A stretch of DNA of 29,313 nucleotides from Candolleomyces eurysporus (lineage: Eukaryota > Basidiomycota > Agaricomycetes > Agaricales > Psathyrellaceae): contig JANBPK010001570.1 of NCBI GenBank assembly GCA_027579435.1, forward strand, positions 1-29,313. The letters are read 5' to 3'. The notes under the pieces are model-generated. The model saw only the letters and a list, made by a program, of their open reading frames with translations. It was not told where the DNA came from and did not search any database. A program made the position numbers and the translations under genes. The stretch's first letter is position 1, and every line of letters starts with the position of its first letter. Below are positions 1 through 10,524 of this stretch, in pieces.

Positions 1-410
1 TGGGAAGCTCGCTCTTGGCTCGCTTCAAGCTTACTGGAGAACTCTCCGAGATTGCTGAATCAGTTTCCGTCATGCGACGAGCAGTCGAGCTGACTCCTGT
101 TGGTCATCCAGCGATCCCTGGCATGCTCAGCAACTTGGCAAACTCACTCTCCGATCGCTTCGAGCGCACCGGAGCCCTACTCCAACATTGATGAATCAAT
201 TTCAGTCAATCAACGAGCAGTCAAGCTGACTCCTGCTGGGCATTCAGACCTTCCTGGAAGGCTTAGCAATCTGGGAAACTCGCTCGCAAATCGCTTCGAG
301 TGCACCGGAGACCTCCCCGACATTGCCGAATCAATTTCAGTCCATCAACGGGCAGTCGAGCTGACTCCTGCTGGTCATCCAGACCTTCCTGTCATGCTCG
401 GCAACCTGGC
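1..410 (+). repeat. Tandem 135-bp coding repeats (TPR units)
   Basis: Three successive units can be aligned by the string TGACTCCTG at 91, 227 and 362 and by the flanking GCAGTCGAGC-type block. The spacings are 136 and 135 bp. The repeats encode the 45-residue TPR-like module and presumably continue to the left of the window. Confidence 0.85.
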
Positions 411-2297
411 AAAATCATTCTGGTGTCGCTCAGTCATGACACACAGTGATAATGACTTCAACAAAAGCATTGCCCTTAACATGTCTGCAGCAACCTGTGG
501 TTATGGCCCCCCATCACGGAGGTTGCAAATAGCGAGATATTGGTCTCACCTTTCCTACAAACATTATCCTCATTCGCCCCAGACCCTCACTGCCTTTGAT
601 ACGACCATACGGCTCATGTCTCTGGTCGCAAGTCTCGATCAAACCGTGCATCATTGTCACGAGGTACTCCAGAATATCGCTGACTTACCTTGTGGGGCAG
701 CCGCCGCCGGGTGTTTGTTGAAAAGAGCCGACAAAGCCTTGGAGTGGCTTGAACAAGGTCGCTGTCTTGTTTGGACCCGACTGAGCAACCTGCGGACGCT
801 GCTTGTTGATCTTCGCACACACGATGAAAGCCTCGCACAACGTCTTTTGGATGTTTCAGGGCGACTGGAAAATTCGGTTTCGCGCCAGGGCTCCCATATT
901 GACATGTCCATGTCGGAAAAGATCTCAGCAGAGGATGAAGCACGAGTGCATTTGGAGCTTGCAAACGAGTGGGAAGAGCTTCTCAGCACTGTGAGGAGTA
1001 CCGTCCCAGGCTTTGAGAACTTCCTCCAGCCATCTCCATGCTCCACCCTACTTCAGTACCTCCCAGACTCCGGACCGATCGTCGTCATCAATGTTCACGA
1101 AGATTGCTGTGATGCCATTGCGCTTATAGCTGGACTCGATGAACCTTTTCATATCCCACTACACAGCTTCTCACAGAAGAAGGCCATCACATACTCCAAT
1201 GAGCTGATGGCTCATCTAAAACTCAACGAATTGCGTATGCGTGGGGTCCAGGCAGACACAGACAAAGAAGAGGTTACACTCAATGAGCCAACAGAAAGAG
1301 CTATACGGCCAAGGGGAAACAAGAAAATCCGTAACGGAATAGTTTGCAACATTCTTGGGGGTCTATGGAGAGAGGTAGTAAAGCCGATATTAGATGCCCT
1401 AGGATTCTCGGTGAGTGAATCTTATCTAACAGTGGCGCCAATTCTGATCCCTGTGACCAGAGGTTACAATCATCGTCCGAAACGACACTGCCAAGGATCT
1501 GGTGGTGCCCCACGGGTCCTATGTCCTTCCTCCCTCTTCACGCAGCCGGGATATACGGAGGGGAGGACTCTGACACCACACTAAATTATGCTGTCTCGTC
1601 ATACACGCCATCCATCACTCTCCTCGCCGATCGAGTCAAGAATAATCACCCGATTGATCAGAAGGTCTCTGGCTTATTCCTAACAAGCCAACCGAATGCA
1701 CCTGACCTTTCTCCAATCCCTGGAGTTACAAAGGAGGTTAGGTCAATCCACAAGCAGGCAGTTGAACATGGAGTGCGAGTACTCAGCGTCGAAGGGAGAG
1801 ATGTTACAGTCAACACTGCCCTTGAGCACATGGAGGAATTCAGCAGCATTCATCTAGCGTGCCACGCATCGCAAGATCAAAGCGATCCACTTCAAAGTCG
1901 ATTCCAATTCCACAGCGGTTCCCTCGATCTCTCAACAATTATTCGGAAGAATCTCAAGAACGCCGATCTCGCTTTCCTATCGGCATGTCAAACAAGCACC
2001 GGCGAGGCGAAGCTTTCCGAGGAAGTGGTTCATCTGGCCGCTGGGATGCTTGTGGCTGGATATCGTAGAGTGGTAGCCACGATGTGGGCTATTGCTGATC
2101 AGCATGCGCCAGATGTTGCGAGTGACTTTTACGATTACCTCCTGGCACGGCGAGTCGAAGGTGATGGCAGCGGATTTGACGGATCGGACTCTGCCTATGC
2201 CCTGCATCACGCCATACAACAACTGAGGGAGAGACTTGTTGATGATTCCGAACAGTCCTTGCTTACTTGGATCCCTTATGTACATTTCGGTCTGTGA
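1..2297 (+). CDS. TPR-CHAT domain protein, 5' end outside window, one apparent frameshift
   Basis: The N-terminal part consists of helical TPR-like units of 45 residues with the pattern LGNSL..RFERTGDL..IAESIS..QRAVELTP.GHPD. A linker follows, then a C-terminal CHAT (caspase-like, C50-related) peptidase domain. The putative His lies in IHLACHA and the Cys in SACQT, both intact, and the protein ends in WIPYVHFGL. One intron at 1411-1460 (50 bp, GTGAGT...CTAAC...CAG, phase 0) joins KPILDALGFS to RLQSSSETTLPRIWW. The unit anchored at 91 and the one at 227 are 136 bp apart while the next spacing is 135 bp. This places a one-base insertion at about 174-186, and the upstream frame hits TGA at 189. 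The gene is therefore a pseudogene or carries a sequencing error there. The TPR-CHAT family is strongly expanded in agaricomycetes. A role in caspase-like regulated proteolysis is inferred from the family; the substrate is unknown. Confidence 0.85.
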
Positions 2298-2819
2298 TTT
2301 GTCCATCGTTCGCAGTATCGTTTATATTTATGCTCCATTTCATTCCGTTCTCGTAGCCATGTTTAAACTATTGCTCTTCGTTTCCATGTTTTTATTCATA
2401 CACGTGGTCATTTCCGTCCTGGCTGTGTCTACGCTTCCTCTCTATATTCGTTTACTAATTCTAGATATAACCCTTTTATACAGTTTGGCTATCGTAGCAA
2501 AACATCTTGCGGGAGAAGGAATAACTTTGAGCTGTCCATGATATCAATTCAACGAGCATCCATTCAGACGTACTAGTTGCATAGAAGAATCAATTGAACC
2601 ATCAGACTCGTGAATGTCTTCGTGATGCCTCGCAAAAATCAACCTCCACATCGCCTATCACTGTCAGGGGCGCAACCTCAAATCCATATCAGCAACCACC
2701 CCTTCTCCTTTCCACGGGTCTGTCCGATGACCGCCTCACCGTCATCTCCAAGTTCATCTCCGCGGTACTATTCCACCAGGTACGTCCTTAGTAGGTGAAA
2801 CAGGTGGATTCCTGCCGTC
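2298..2819. other. Gap downstream of the CHAT gene; no convincing gene
   Basis: This is T/C-rich sequence just after the CHAT stop codon, probably 3' UTR and terminator. A 101-codon open frame (2236-2541) is hydrophobic only because the DNA is pyrimidine-rich, and it overlaps the CHAT coding end. Two overlapping plus-strand frames around 2594-2798 contain a GTACGT donor-like site at 2779 but match no family I know. Confidence 0.5.
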
Positions 2820-3444
2820 CTAACCCTCCCTCGTAAGAGTCCTACTAATTCCGAACGCGACAATCATCCCCGTTGCTTGGGCTTGTCTGAGTTGTGAGCT
2901 GAAGGGCTGTGTGGTGTCTTGACGCTGATATGCCCACTCCAGTTTTTCCAGTTCAGTCAGACTTGGTATCAAAGTGGGGTCATCAAGAACGATGAGCTCG
3001 ACGAAGAGGCCCCCGAGTGAGTAGAAGTTCATGCGAGGCTGGAGCTGGCAGATGTACGAGTGAGAATCGATGCGGTCGAAGCGCGTGGTAGGGTCGTCGT
3101 AGGAGATGTGGATGAAGAGAACGCGGGATTTGACAAAGCATATTCTGAGTTAGATACGATCGAGATTGTTTGCATGAAAGCTTACAGCTGAGAATCTTGG
3201 CCAATCGCCTTCCAATCATCGAGGTATTCAGGATGTGACTAATATCGAAGAAACTCACGCTACGACTAGGTCTGGTCCTCCGGTCATCACTCGACGGGGA
3301 TGGTGAGCTGGACGATAAAACTTCGAATGACGCCTTTATTGCTAGAATTTGGAGAGCTGCATCCGGATCGGAGAAGCAGCGAGCAATGGAGGTCAAAGAG
3401 GAATTGAGATTCAGCAAACTACCATACATGATCGATTCCGTCAC
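2820..3444 (-). CDS. Unrecognised coding-like fragment, probably two exons
   Basis: I do not recognise this gene. One frame from 3444 downward reads MTESIMYGSLLNL.. then DPDAALQILAIKASFEVLSS. Its helical, alanine/leucine-rich character resembles an armadillo-type repeat. A second frame, ending at 2820, reads RVLFIHISYDDPTTRFDRI.. and then MNFYSLGGLFVELIVLDDP, with good codon-like continuity. A GTGAGT donor near 3259 and a CTAACTCAG acceptor near 3150 suggest an intron between them, but the phases I tried do not join both frames, so the model is unresolved. It could be the 3' part of the ARM-like relic that starts near 5.3 kb, or an independent decayed gene. Confidence 0.3.
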
Positions 3445-3455
3445 CCGTGAGGTGC

Positions 3456-4016
3456 TTAACAGTCGATTGGTATCAAGACATCAAGTCCATAGGCTTGCAT
3501 GAATTGGCTAAAGGAAAACAGCATGACGTTCAGCAACATTGGAGGATGAAAAAGCACACCTTCCCAACCCAATTCCTTTAACGCACTTCCGCCAATCCTA
3601 GCCAGGTGGTATATGGCACCTCCACACCCACGAGAGTCACATGCACCAAACCTAGCCTCTTTAGCCCGTCCGGTTTGCACACCAACATGCTTGCGATAGC
3701 GTTAATCAGACCTGCGCCTCCCTCTCAATCTGCGCAACTGCATTCAAACGGTGCATGAGCTGCGCATTCGACCCAAAAGACCGAGTGAGGTCGGCTATAA
3801 TGTTTGAATGGGATATGAAGCGGTCGAGGCGGGGAAAGGATAGGAGAAATATGAGCGGGAGGCACACATCCAAGGCTTGAGGTTGTGAAGCGAAGGACAG
3901 TTGAACATGGAAATTGGTTGATTTGGGAGAATCGGAGCCTTTCGAGGACAATGACATCGTCTTCTCCAAGTGACATCTTTCCCTGTCCAACAGATGAGTA
4001 GATTGCGTCGGGTCAT
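3456..4016 (-). other. Overlapping minus-strand open frames, unresolved
   Basis: Several short minus-strand frames overlap here. The one ending at 3706 has the most protein-like composition, with LPLIFLLSFPRLDRFIS followed by SFGSNAQLMHRLNAVAQIE, an amphipathic helical pattern. No start, splice pattern or family assignment can be supported. It lies directly downstream, on the same strand, of the minus arm of the inverted duplication and may belong to the same decayed gene. Confidence 0.25.
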
Positions 4017-4080
4017 AGGCTCGCTAGACCCAGTGCCTCAATACCCGCGTGATCCAACAGCAGCAAGCGGTATAAGCGCT

Positions 4081-5322
4081 GAGCCTAATTCAAGCTCTCA
4101 GTAGCGTTCGAGGATGCGGGGTAAGGGGTCAAGATTCCGGAAGCGACATGCGTCATGCTGGGTTATATTGAATTGAGAGATAGCCATTAATGATTAAGTG
4201 CGTAAATGATGCAGTGATACCAAAAACAAATGTCGATAGAGCCATGAGGCCAATAAGGGCAAAGACGACAGCGATGACCACAATGAAAGTCGTTGATTCA
4301 CCTTTCTGAGGGACATCGACGTGTTTGAATGCAGGAGGGGAAGAAGGAAACAATTAGAATAAAGTGAGAATATTAGAAATAAGGACTGAGAAGAGGACGT
4401 ACCATCGGAACTCAGCGAGCTGAATGTCCACCTTCCCCGATTCCGTGTTGTTGGGTACGACCGCCAACGATGCGATACCGAGAACTGTTAACGGAGGAGA
4501 CAGATCAGCGTTCGAATCCAGGAAACAATGAGAAATAAAGAAACCGAAAACGCAATCACGCTCAGTCATGGAATCCGAGCAATCCCTGGTAAGTGTGCTG
4601 TCGACGTGAAGCCCTTTGGAACGACCTTTCCCAAGGCTATGTAATGTTGCGTAAAGATCATCGCAAGCAAAGTGAGCAAGGGCATCAGCACTTTGACCAC
4701 GCAGCTGGCCGCTAGCGTCCCAAGCTCGACGTTCCTAGGGATACAACCGAGGCAGAAGATGACGGCGATAGCCTTTCCCGTCCTCTCTTCTTGTCCTTGC
4801 CCCGTTCTTGGCAGTGGTTTTCCAGTGAAAGCGACGAGATTGGTACGGAGTGGTGGTGAACGGACGAGCGTGTGGCTGAGACGATCCGTTGGACGACGGA
4901 ATTGACGGGTTATTAGAGTGCGGGAGGAGGAGGGGAGAATCATACAAAGGTATCGAGCTGTGGAGAATTATTAGTGACAAGAATGAGTGGCAAAGGGAGA
5001 TAGCACACTGTCATCATCCCATCTAATGCCTCCTTTGGTTCCAATCTCGGAATCTCCGGCTTCAAGTGGGCTTGCCANGACCCCCAACATCCGCAATGGA
5101 TGACACGAGTGCTCTCAGAGCTAGAGCGTAGGCGATTCTCTGAGTTGGTGAGCCATCAAGGGAAAGGTTGGACGAATTCGAGTTTGAGCCCAAGGTCCAA
5201 ACCTGCATATACCGATACGTCAGGCGCATAACAGCGAGGGGAACACCTGACTGACCGTAGGTGGGTAGGGTATTCCCCAAGTCGATCGCCGATGTAATCT
5301 TGGAGTCTCGGTGAGTTGGCAT
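4081..5322 (-). pseudogene. ARM-like helical-repeat gene relic, minus arm
   Basis: Read on the minus strand, this arm contains, in order, ALRALVSSIADVGG, a linker ending EALDG, an intron-like GTGTGC...CTAATAATTCTCCACAG, a basic linker, VLMPLLTLLAMIF, FTST, SLAVVPNNTESG.., WYV, FKHVDVPQ, LSTFVF and, near 4050, DHAGIEALGLASL. The last block and ALRALVSS look like armadillo helix-3 segments. The same blocks recur in the same order on the opposite strand at 5.8-7.2 kb. Frames change repeatedly and there are stop codons, so it is probably not translated as one protein. An ARMC8/Vid28 (GID5)-type protein is a guess from the helix pattern and the ALRALVSS..AD block, not a firm identification. An N at 5078 lies inside. 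Confidence 0.4.
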
Positions 5323-5503
5323 TTCCCACTCACGTTTTCACGAGCCCTTCCTTTGCTTGCATCTTTCACTAACTATTCTCTCATCGAGGGGACGACGGGT
5401 TGATGCCGTTCCGCCTTCTCTATTTGGAAGATCTCACTTGGAGCGGAAGAATGTAGCGAGAGAGAGATCAACGTCTTCGAGTGAGCCTTGAGGGTAACAG
5501 TCA

Positions 5504-5542
5504 GCCGAATGCCGACTTGACCAAATGGAGAAGGCGGTGACT
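5504..5542 (+). repeat. 39-bp dispersed repeat, copy 1
   Basis: It starts GCCGAATGCCGACT and ends AATGGAGAAGGCGGTGACT. Copy 2 at 13706-13744 is identical at 37 of 39 positions and in the same orientation. It lies in the spacer of the inverted duplication. No coding explanation is visible. Confidence 0.8.
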
Positions 5543-5789
5543 TCCTTTGCTTTGAACCACCATCACCTCCTCTCCCCTCGCTGCGAAAGTGCTCGTCTAA
5601 ACGACTGAGGCAGCGTATTAGATCGTCAGAGATTCCAGAATAGCACTATGGGTAAGCCGTTAGCGAAGGAAAGAGCGGTGGAAGGACGAGGCGTTCAATT
5701 TGCTTGCTGTTTTTGATGTGGGGGGCTGCTTGTTGGCTTTCGATTGGTTCAGTCACTCACACCAAGGCTCATAGATTCCAGGCAACTCT

Positions 5790-7230
5790 GAGAATGAAGT
5801 CCCCAAGGAAGTCAAGATTCAAGTTGCGGGTATTCTCGCGTCCTTATCATACGGCTAGTCCGCTGTCCTCCTCATTCTTAGACACAAATTCATGAATTCA
5901 TCCAGGCTCGGAACTCGCACTACCCGTCCCTTTTGAGCTAAAAGCATCTTCTCTTTGTCTTATCCACGCTCTCCCCGATGGCTCGACGACGCTGCGAGCG
6001 GCTTACGGACGCTCTCCCAGAGCGCTGGTATCCTCCATGGCCGACATTGTGGGGTCTGGCAAGTACGGTTTGAACCCGAAGGCTCCCAGCTCGTTGCGAT
6101 TAGAGACGGAAGCATTAGATGGTGTGTTATCTCCCTTTAGCTACTCGTTATCATCATTTATAACTCTCAACAGCTCGATACCCTCGACACGATTCTACCG
6201 TTCCGTCTTTCGCCCTTCCAGCAAATCGTCAATCCGATCGTCCAACTAATTGCCTCAGGCACATGCTTGTCCTTCCGCCTCTCCGTACTAGTCTCTTGGT
6301 TCCCACCGGATGAGCACCACAAGGAACAGGCAAAGCCAAGAAGAGAGGATGGGAGATGCTATCATCGTGGTCATCTGTATCCCCTGGCGCATCAAGTTCA
6401 GTAACAGTAGCCGCCAGCTGGTGGTCCTACTTGCAATGGCTGCACTGGCAATGGAGAATGGGTCGAGCTGGGGAGGGGTCTAGGACTGGGTCCAGATAGT
6501 GCGTTTCGTTATCACCTCTCTTTTTGGCACCAGCAAATAGGGATGTGGGAAGTTGTTCCAGAAGGCTTCACGTCGATGGTGGGTTGACCTGGAATAGCTT
6601 AGATTCGATGGCTAAACATGATTGTTTTCCATATCTTTCTCTCTTGCTCGTTCCAGGCTTTGACCGCTGATATGTCCTTTCCATTCAAAGGCCTCAGTAT
6701 TACGCCATCAAGCCTCGTAACCAACTACACGAATTCGGAGAACGGGGTCATTCAGTCTTTTGCGTGTCAATGGTATGTCCGCTGCCATCCTTATCTCTGA
6801 TTCTAGCGTCTTTCTTATTCTTTCCCTTAAATTCTCGCTCTTCATCCAGCATTCAAACGAACACGTCGATGTCCCTTGGAGTGTTGATTCGATGACTTTC
6901 ATCGCCGCCCTTGGTGGCCTCACTGATTCATCGACATTTGTTTTTTTGCAGCATCAACCCACATCTACGCATCCGACCATCGATGCCTATTCCTGACCTC
7001 AAGCCGAACCAGTGGGACGGATGTCCACCGACCTCCCACCATCTTCCCCGAACGCTCCCGGGAGCTTGAATTAGGCTCGGGGTGTATACGCCTCAGATGA
7101 CGCGCGTACCAGGGCGCTGGGGAATGTAGCAAATCAGGTTTTAGTGGCTCGGGGGATGTTGAGGGGAGGGTCAAACTTGGTGTTGTTCATGCGAGTGCTT
7201 TTGGATCTCATATTTTGTTCTCCTTTTCGC
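5790..7230 (+). pseudogene. ARM-like helical-repeat gene relic, plus arm
   Basis: Readable blocks on the plus strand include EVPKEVKIQVAGILASLSYG (from about 5795, after a TTCCAG acceptor-like site), LPDGSTTLRAAY, ALVSSMADIVGSGKYGLNPK, and an intron-like GTGTGT...CAACAG at 6121-6173. These are followed by RQLVVLLAMAALAMEN, SLVTNYTNSENG, HVDVP, SSTFVF and finally DDARTRALGNVANQVLVARG near 7107-7166. The last block is a convincing armadillo-type helix. It parallels the minus arm block by block. The blocks sit in different frames with intervening stops. Some frame changes may be introns, but not all can be explained that way, so this is probably a relic. Loss of function and the ARMC8/Vid28-like identity are inferences. 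Confidence 0.45.
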
Positions 7231-7960
7231 CTGCCTGTATCCTCCTTTCCTTCTCTCTCCCGACCTCTCAAGAATTTGCTCGTATCCGTCGTTCAATGCG
7301 TCACNTTTTTTGTTCACATAATATTGCCTTTTCCCTCTTACGAACCGCCATTGCTCAGCGCTCACAGACAGTCACAAACTCTCTGCACGGCATAATATCC
7401 CAGTTAGAGAGATATCAAAGTACCTTGTTGATCGCCCCTCCGCTTGTTTTGTAACTCCTCGTCTTGCTCTCTGAATCTTGGTGGCTTCCACCTGCGCGCG
7501 GTGCGAGACTTACGTTTTCCCCTCTAGCGCCTAGTGCGTCCGCATTCATTTGCTTTGAATTTTTTACAAATGATGATTAAACGTTTCGATTCGTGAGTAG
7601 CTCCAATGAAATCTCGTTCGGTTTCGTTGAAATTGGATTTCCCTGGCAGGCTGGTCGGTCACAATTGGCAAGATTTCTCCGTGTCCTCATCAAGTTGTTG
7701 GAAGCAGCTGAACCGTTGACGAAGGATGGGAGTTAGTCATCTGTGTTTAGGATATGTGATCCGTGCCCATCCTCCCTCGCATTTTCTTCCCCACCACGGC
7801 TTAGTGTTCGCTCGTTCGCCTGCTCCCGTAATCACGCATATCCCCTCATTTTATTCCGTTCCCCTTTCTGACTCATGTCCTTCGTTGTAAGAGATTCATA
7901 TGAAATCCCTCGTCTTTGAACGTTCATATCAATCCTAGTGCATGGGCTGGCATAGCGAAG
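7231..7960. other. Gap, pyrimidine-rich; nothing recognised
   Basis: This is mostly C/T-rich plus-strand sequence with an N at 7305 before a T run. The short open frames here have low-complexity composition. I see no gene, RNA or repeat I can support. Confidence 0.5.
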
Positions 7961-8135
7961 GACCAGAGACACTGGGCGGAGAGTGTATGAGTCTGGAGGC
8001 GGGGCTCCGGAGCGGACTGCACAAGCAAAGTCTATGCTCGCTTTTGCCCTGCAAGAACACCCTACGTCCGGATTCCTTTGGAGGAAGCGTATATGGACTC
8101 AATCGAGGCCTACGCGCGAATTTCCTGCCGTCAAA
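7961..8135 (+). pseudogene. PRP6-like splicing factor exon relic
   Basis: The frame reads HWAESV, shifts by one base, then continues SGGGAP.. AQAKSMLAFALQEHPTSGFLW, IWTQSRPTRE and AVK, followed by a GTACGC donor at 8136. This matches the HAT-repeat region of Prp6/Prp1, the U4/U6.U5 tri-snRNP bridging protein, where family members read roughly LLWAESV..., ..AKxMLARALQECPTSGLLWS and EPRPTRK.RSVDALKK. Only about 55 codons are present, no neighbouring Prp6 exons are recognisable, and a frameshift splits the exon. I read it as a fragment copied from an intact gene elsewhere. The family call rests on memory of the consensus. Confidence 0.6.
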
Positions 8136-8139
8136 GTAC

Positions 8140-10430
8140 GCCTCCCTTATCCTATATCCAGTTACCCGATCGAGGAGGCTCGGGTATCGTCACTCATGAG
8201 GGAGGTGAACGCGGCTATCGATTTAGGCGATGTGCCAGGATGGTAATTGAGGTTTAAGAAACGGCATGGATTAAAGTGGTTAGTATGTCTGTTTTTTGTT
8301 ACTTCGTTATGGTCTTCAACCCAATGGTTTTGGTTATATGGCCAGCTCGTTCTACCTGCCTCTCGACCACCCAACCATGTCCATTCTCTTTGGTTGCGAT
8401 ATATCCGAGTTCCACAAACAATATAACGACAATCGAGAGTCGACGCACGTACTGAGAGTACGAGGATCGAGAGTGAGAGAATGAGTTGAGCAAGGCGGTT
8501 TGACTGAACATTTCCTCAAGCTCGCGAAATTGTCAAGGTCGCAAATTGAGTGAGCCAAAGTCAGATTCGAAAATGCCGGCTACCCTTGTGTGAAATACAT
8601 CGAAGGAACTACTAATTGTCAAATTGGATCTACATGGTACCAGTAATTTCTGAGTGTCTTGGTCTTTTGTTTCGAGGTGGCGATGATGGCGCTGTGCCTA
8701 CAGGAGCCGTCTGAGCGTTGCATTCAGTTTCAGGGTCCATTGTGTCAACTGACCTGACCACGTTTTAATTCTGATATCGATTTCTCTCCATCCCGGTATC
8801 TAACTCGAGCTGACTTGATTGACGCTGAGTAGGAGGAAATCAAATCGAGCACGGGAACCGAACTCTGAACGACACCTTCTCCCTTAAGAGTTCAGACGGG
8901 TGTGCTGCTGCTACATCAGAGCATGCCAAGCCACCCGACAAGATGATGCCAACCTTGACATGTAAATCTACCGAGATCATTGACCCGGTTCTTGACGTCC
9001 ACCAAACGTCCACAAGCCATTAACTGGATCCGGGAATGATAAGACCCAGACATAGCATAGCTTCACTCGGGGTGCTCGGGTGATTCTCCCTTGGCCGCTG
9101 TCATGAACTCACGCCCATGCATTTCGAACTTCGCAGGGTGATCTTCAGAGACAGGCAGAAGGATATGTATTTTTGTTTGGAAATCATTTCTACAAGGTCA
9201 ATGGAGGCAGAGAGCCGAGCAAGGAGTGACAAATCTATGGAAAAGTTCTGCAGCTCTGCGATACCCTTCCAGCCACTTTTCAAGTGCAGCGAACGTGTCG
9301 GTTTTACGTGCCCCTAGCACTCGATAAAGGCCTCATGTTTCACGTATGTTAGTAGGCTGGATCTCTCACCTCAGCTCTTACTGCCATGACGAGCTCGAAT
9401 CTGTGCTACCCAGCTGTCATACCCTTTGTAAATAGTATTGAGCTTTACCTCGTCGTGAAATAAAACAATTGCGAACTGGCTTATGCACTGTTTATTCTCT
9501 CCTACATACTTCTCACTATATCACCCCCCCTCTCTCACTCTATTTCCCTCCCTTCCCTTTTTCTTTTTCTTCAATTGCCGACATTGAAGCGCGGGATGAC
9601 GGTAGGACCTGATACGGCGAAACGGGGGCTATGTTTTTGAATGAGAAGGCAACTCTCTGAAGCGTAATTTGGTCTATTGTTTTACCGACAGCTCGAATAA
9701 CTAATAGGGGGTGCGCTGATCAACCGGGATGGAGCCTTCGTTGTTCTATTATCCGTTCCCCAATTATGTCTTTTTGTCTATCTTTTCTCACCATCGCACG
9801 GAGAATATCATTAACCTTTTGCACATATGCAATTCAGATCCATTGCAGACATCGCACGAACTTGGCGCGCAAAGTGTGACTAGCGTTTATGGAAGTTTCG
9901 CCGCCCAATGTTTTCCCATCAAGGGATGATGAGTGCAACCTGCACAAGATAGGACTTTATCGATATCTCCGTCTGGTCACCTGGATTCAAATCTGTTGCT
10001 CCAAACTTCCCACTCTCCGTCAGGGAGCCTTTTCCATTGTCTGTCGTCCACAACAGCAGCACAATGTCAATTTCAGGTGCTCTCAGACCGCAAATGGCCT
10101 GCGCGAGGCTTTCAGTGGCGGGTTCAACTCCATCTTAGCAGCTCTGCGCTCGCCTCAGATTCTGACCGTTGAAAGTGGACGTGTTTATTGTAATGGATTG
10201 ACTAAAAGTCATGGACCTCCTACAGTACCTGCCAGAAACGTGAATTCTATTCACTTCAATTGTTATCAGTATCTTGTCGCATCCCCCTGGTCCCTGGATG
10301 ATAGACGCCCAGATTTCCCATCACGGTCCCCGATCGACATTCGAAGATCCGCTCCCAACGGTGATTGAACGCCCAATCCGGTTGTATTTTGAACGATCCT
10401 TCCAATGAATAGAGCACTTCAATCGGTGCC
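8140..10430. other. Long gene-poor stretch
   Basis: No recognisable gene in about 2.3 kb. Immediately after the PRP6 fragment a frame ends in SSLMREVNAAIDLGDV, slightly reminiscent of SAIDLGN in the minus-arm ARM relic; this is too short to call. A strongly pyrimidine-rich tract lies at about 9500-9575. A 159-codon open frame at 9889-10368 lacks any motif or codon pattern I recognise, overlaps other frames of similar quality, and may be the 5' flank of the 7TM gene. Confidence 0.5.
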
Positions 10431-10435
10431 AGGGG

Positions 10436-10443
10436 TATAAAAG
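10436..10443 (+). promoter_or_regulatory. TATA box of the 7TM gene
   Basis: TATAAAAG, 82 bp upstream of the ATG at 10525. A start site about 30 bp downstream would fall near 10470. That excludes the upstream in-frame ATG at 10450 and supports 10525 as the start codon. Confidence 0.6.
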
Positions 10444-10524
10444 CCCTGTGTGTATCCAATCAATTGGTACAACAGCCTGGGTAGTCCTCCCCCAATCACA
10501 TCCACTGTCCTACTCTATACGGTG

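Larger units (their letters stand above)
4081..7080. repeat. Large diverged inverted duplication centred near 5575
   Basis: Two collinear arms in opposite orientation share peptide blocks (ALVSS.AD, HVDVP, STFVF) and DNA blocks. The clearest DNA block is GAGCTTGAATTAGGCTC, on the plus strand at 7062-7078 and on the minus strand at 4097-4081. The midpoints of matching blocks, (4089+7070)/2 and (5115+6025)/2, agree to within about 10 bp. The arms therefore have kept nearly equal length despite heavy divergence. The spacer of roughly 0.4-0.6 kb contains a short repeat also found at 13.7 kb. Confidence 0.6.

Noticed and set aside
614..1046. Minus-strand ORFs of 116 and 129 codons
   Set aside because: They are antisense shadows of the well-supported TPR-CHAT reading frame.
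4500..4530. tRNA B-box-like GTTCGAATCC
   Set aside because: No A box or acceptor stem at the right distance on either strand, and the sequence is part of the ARM-like relic (codons for LDSNADL on the minus strand).
9889..10368. 159-codon plus-strand ORF upstream of the 7TM gene
   Set aside because: No domain, no good upstream promoter, ends just before the TATA box of the 7TM gene; composition similar to intergenic DNA.
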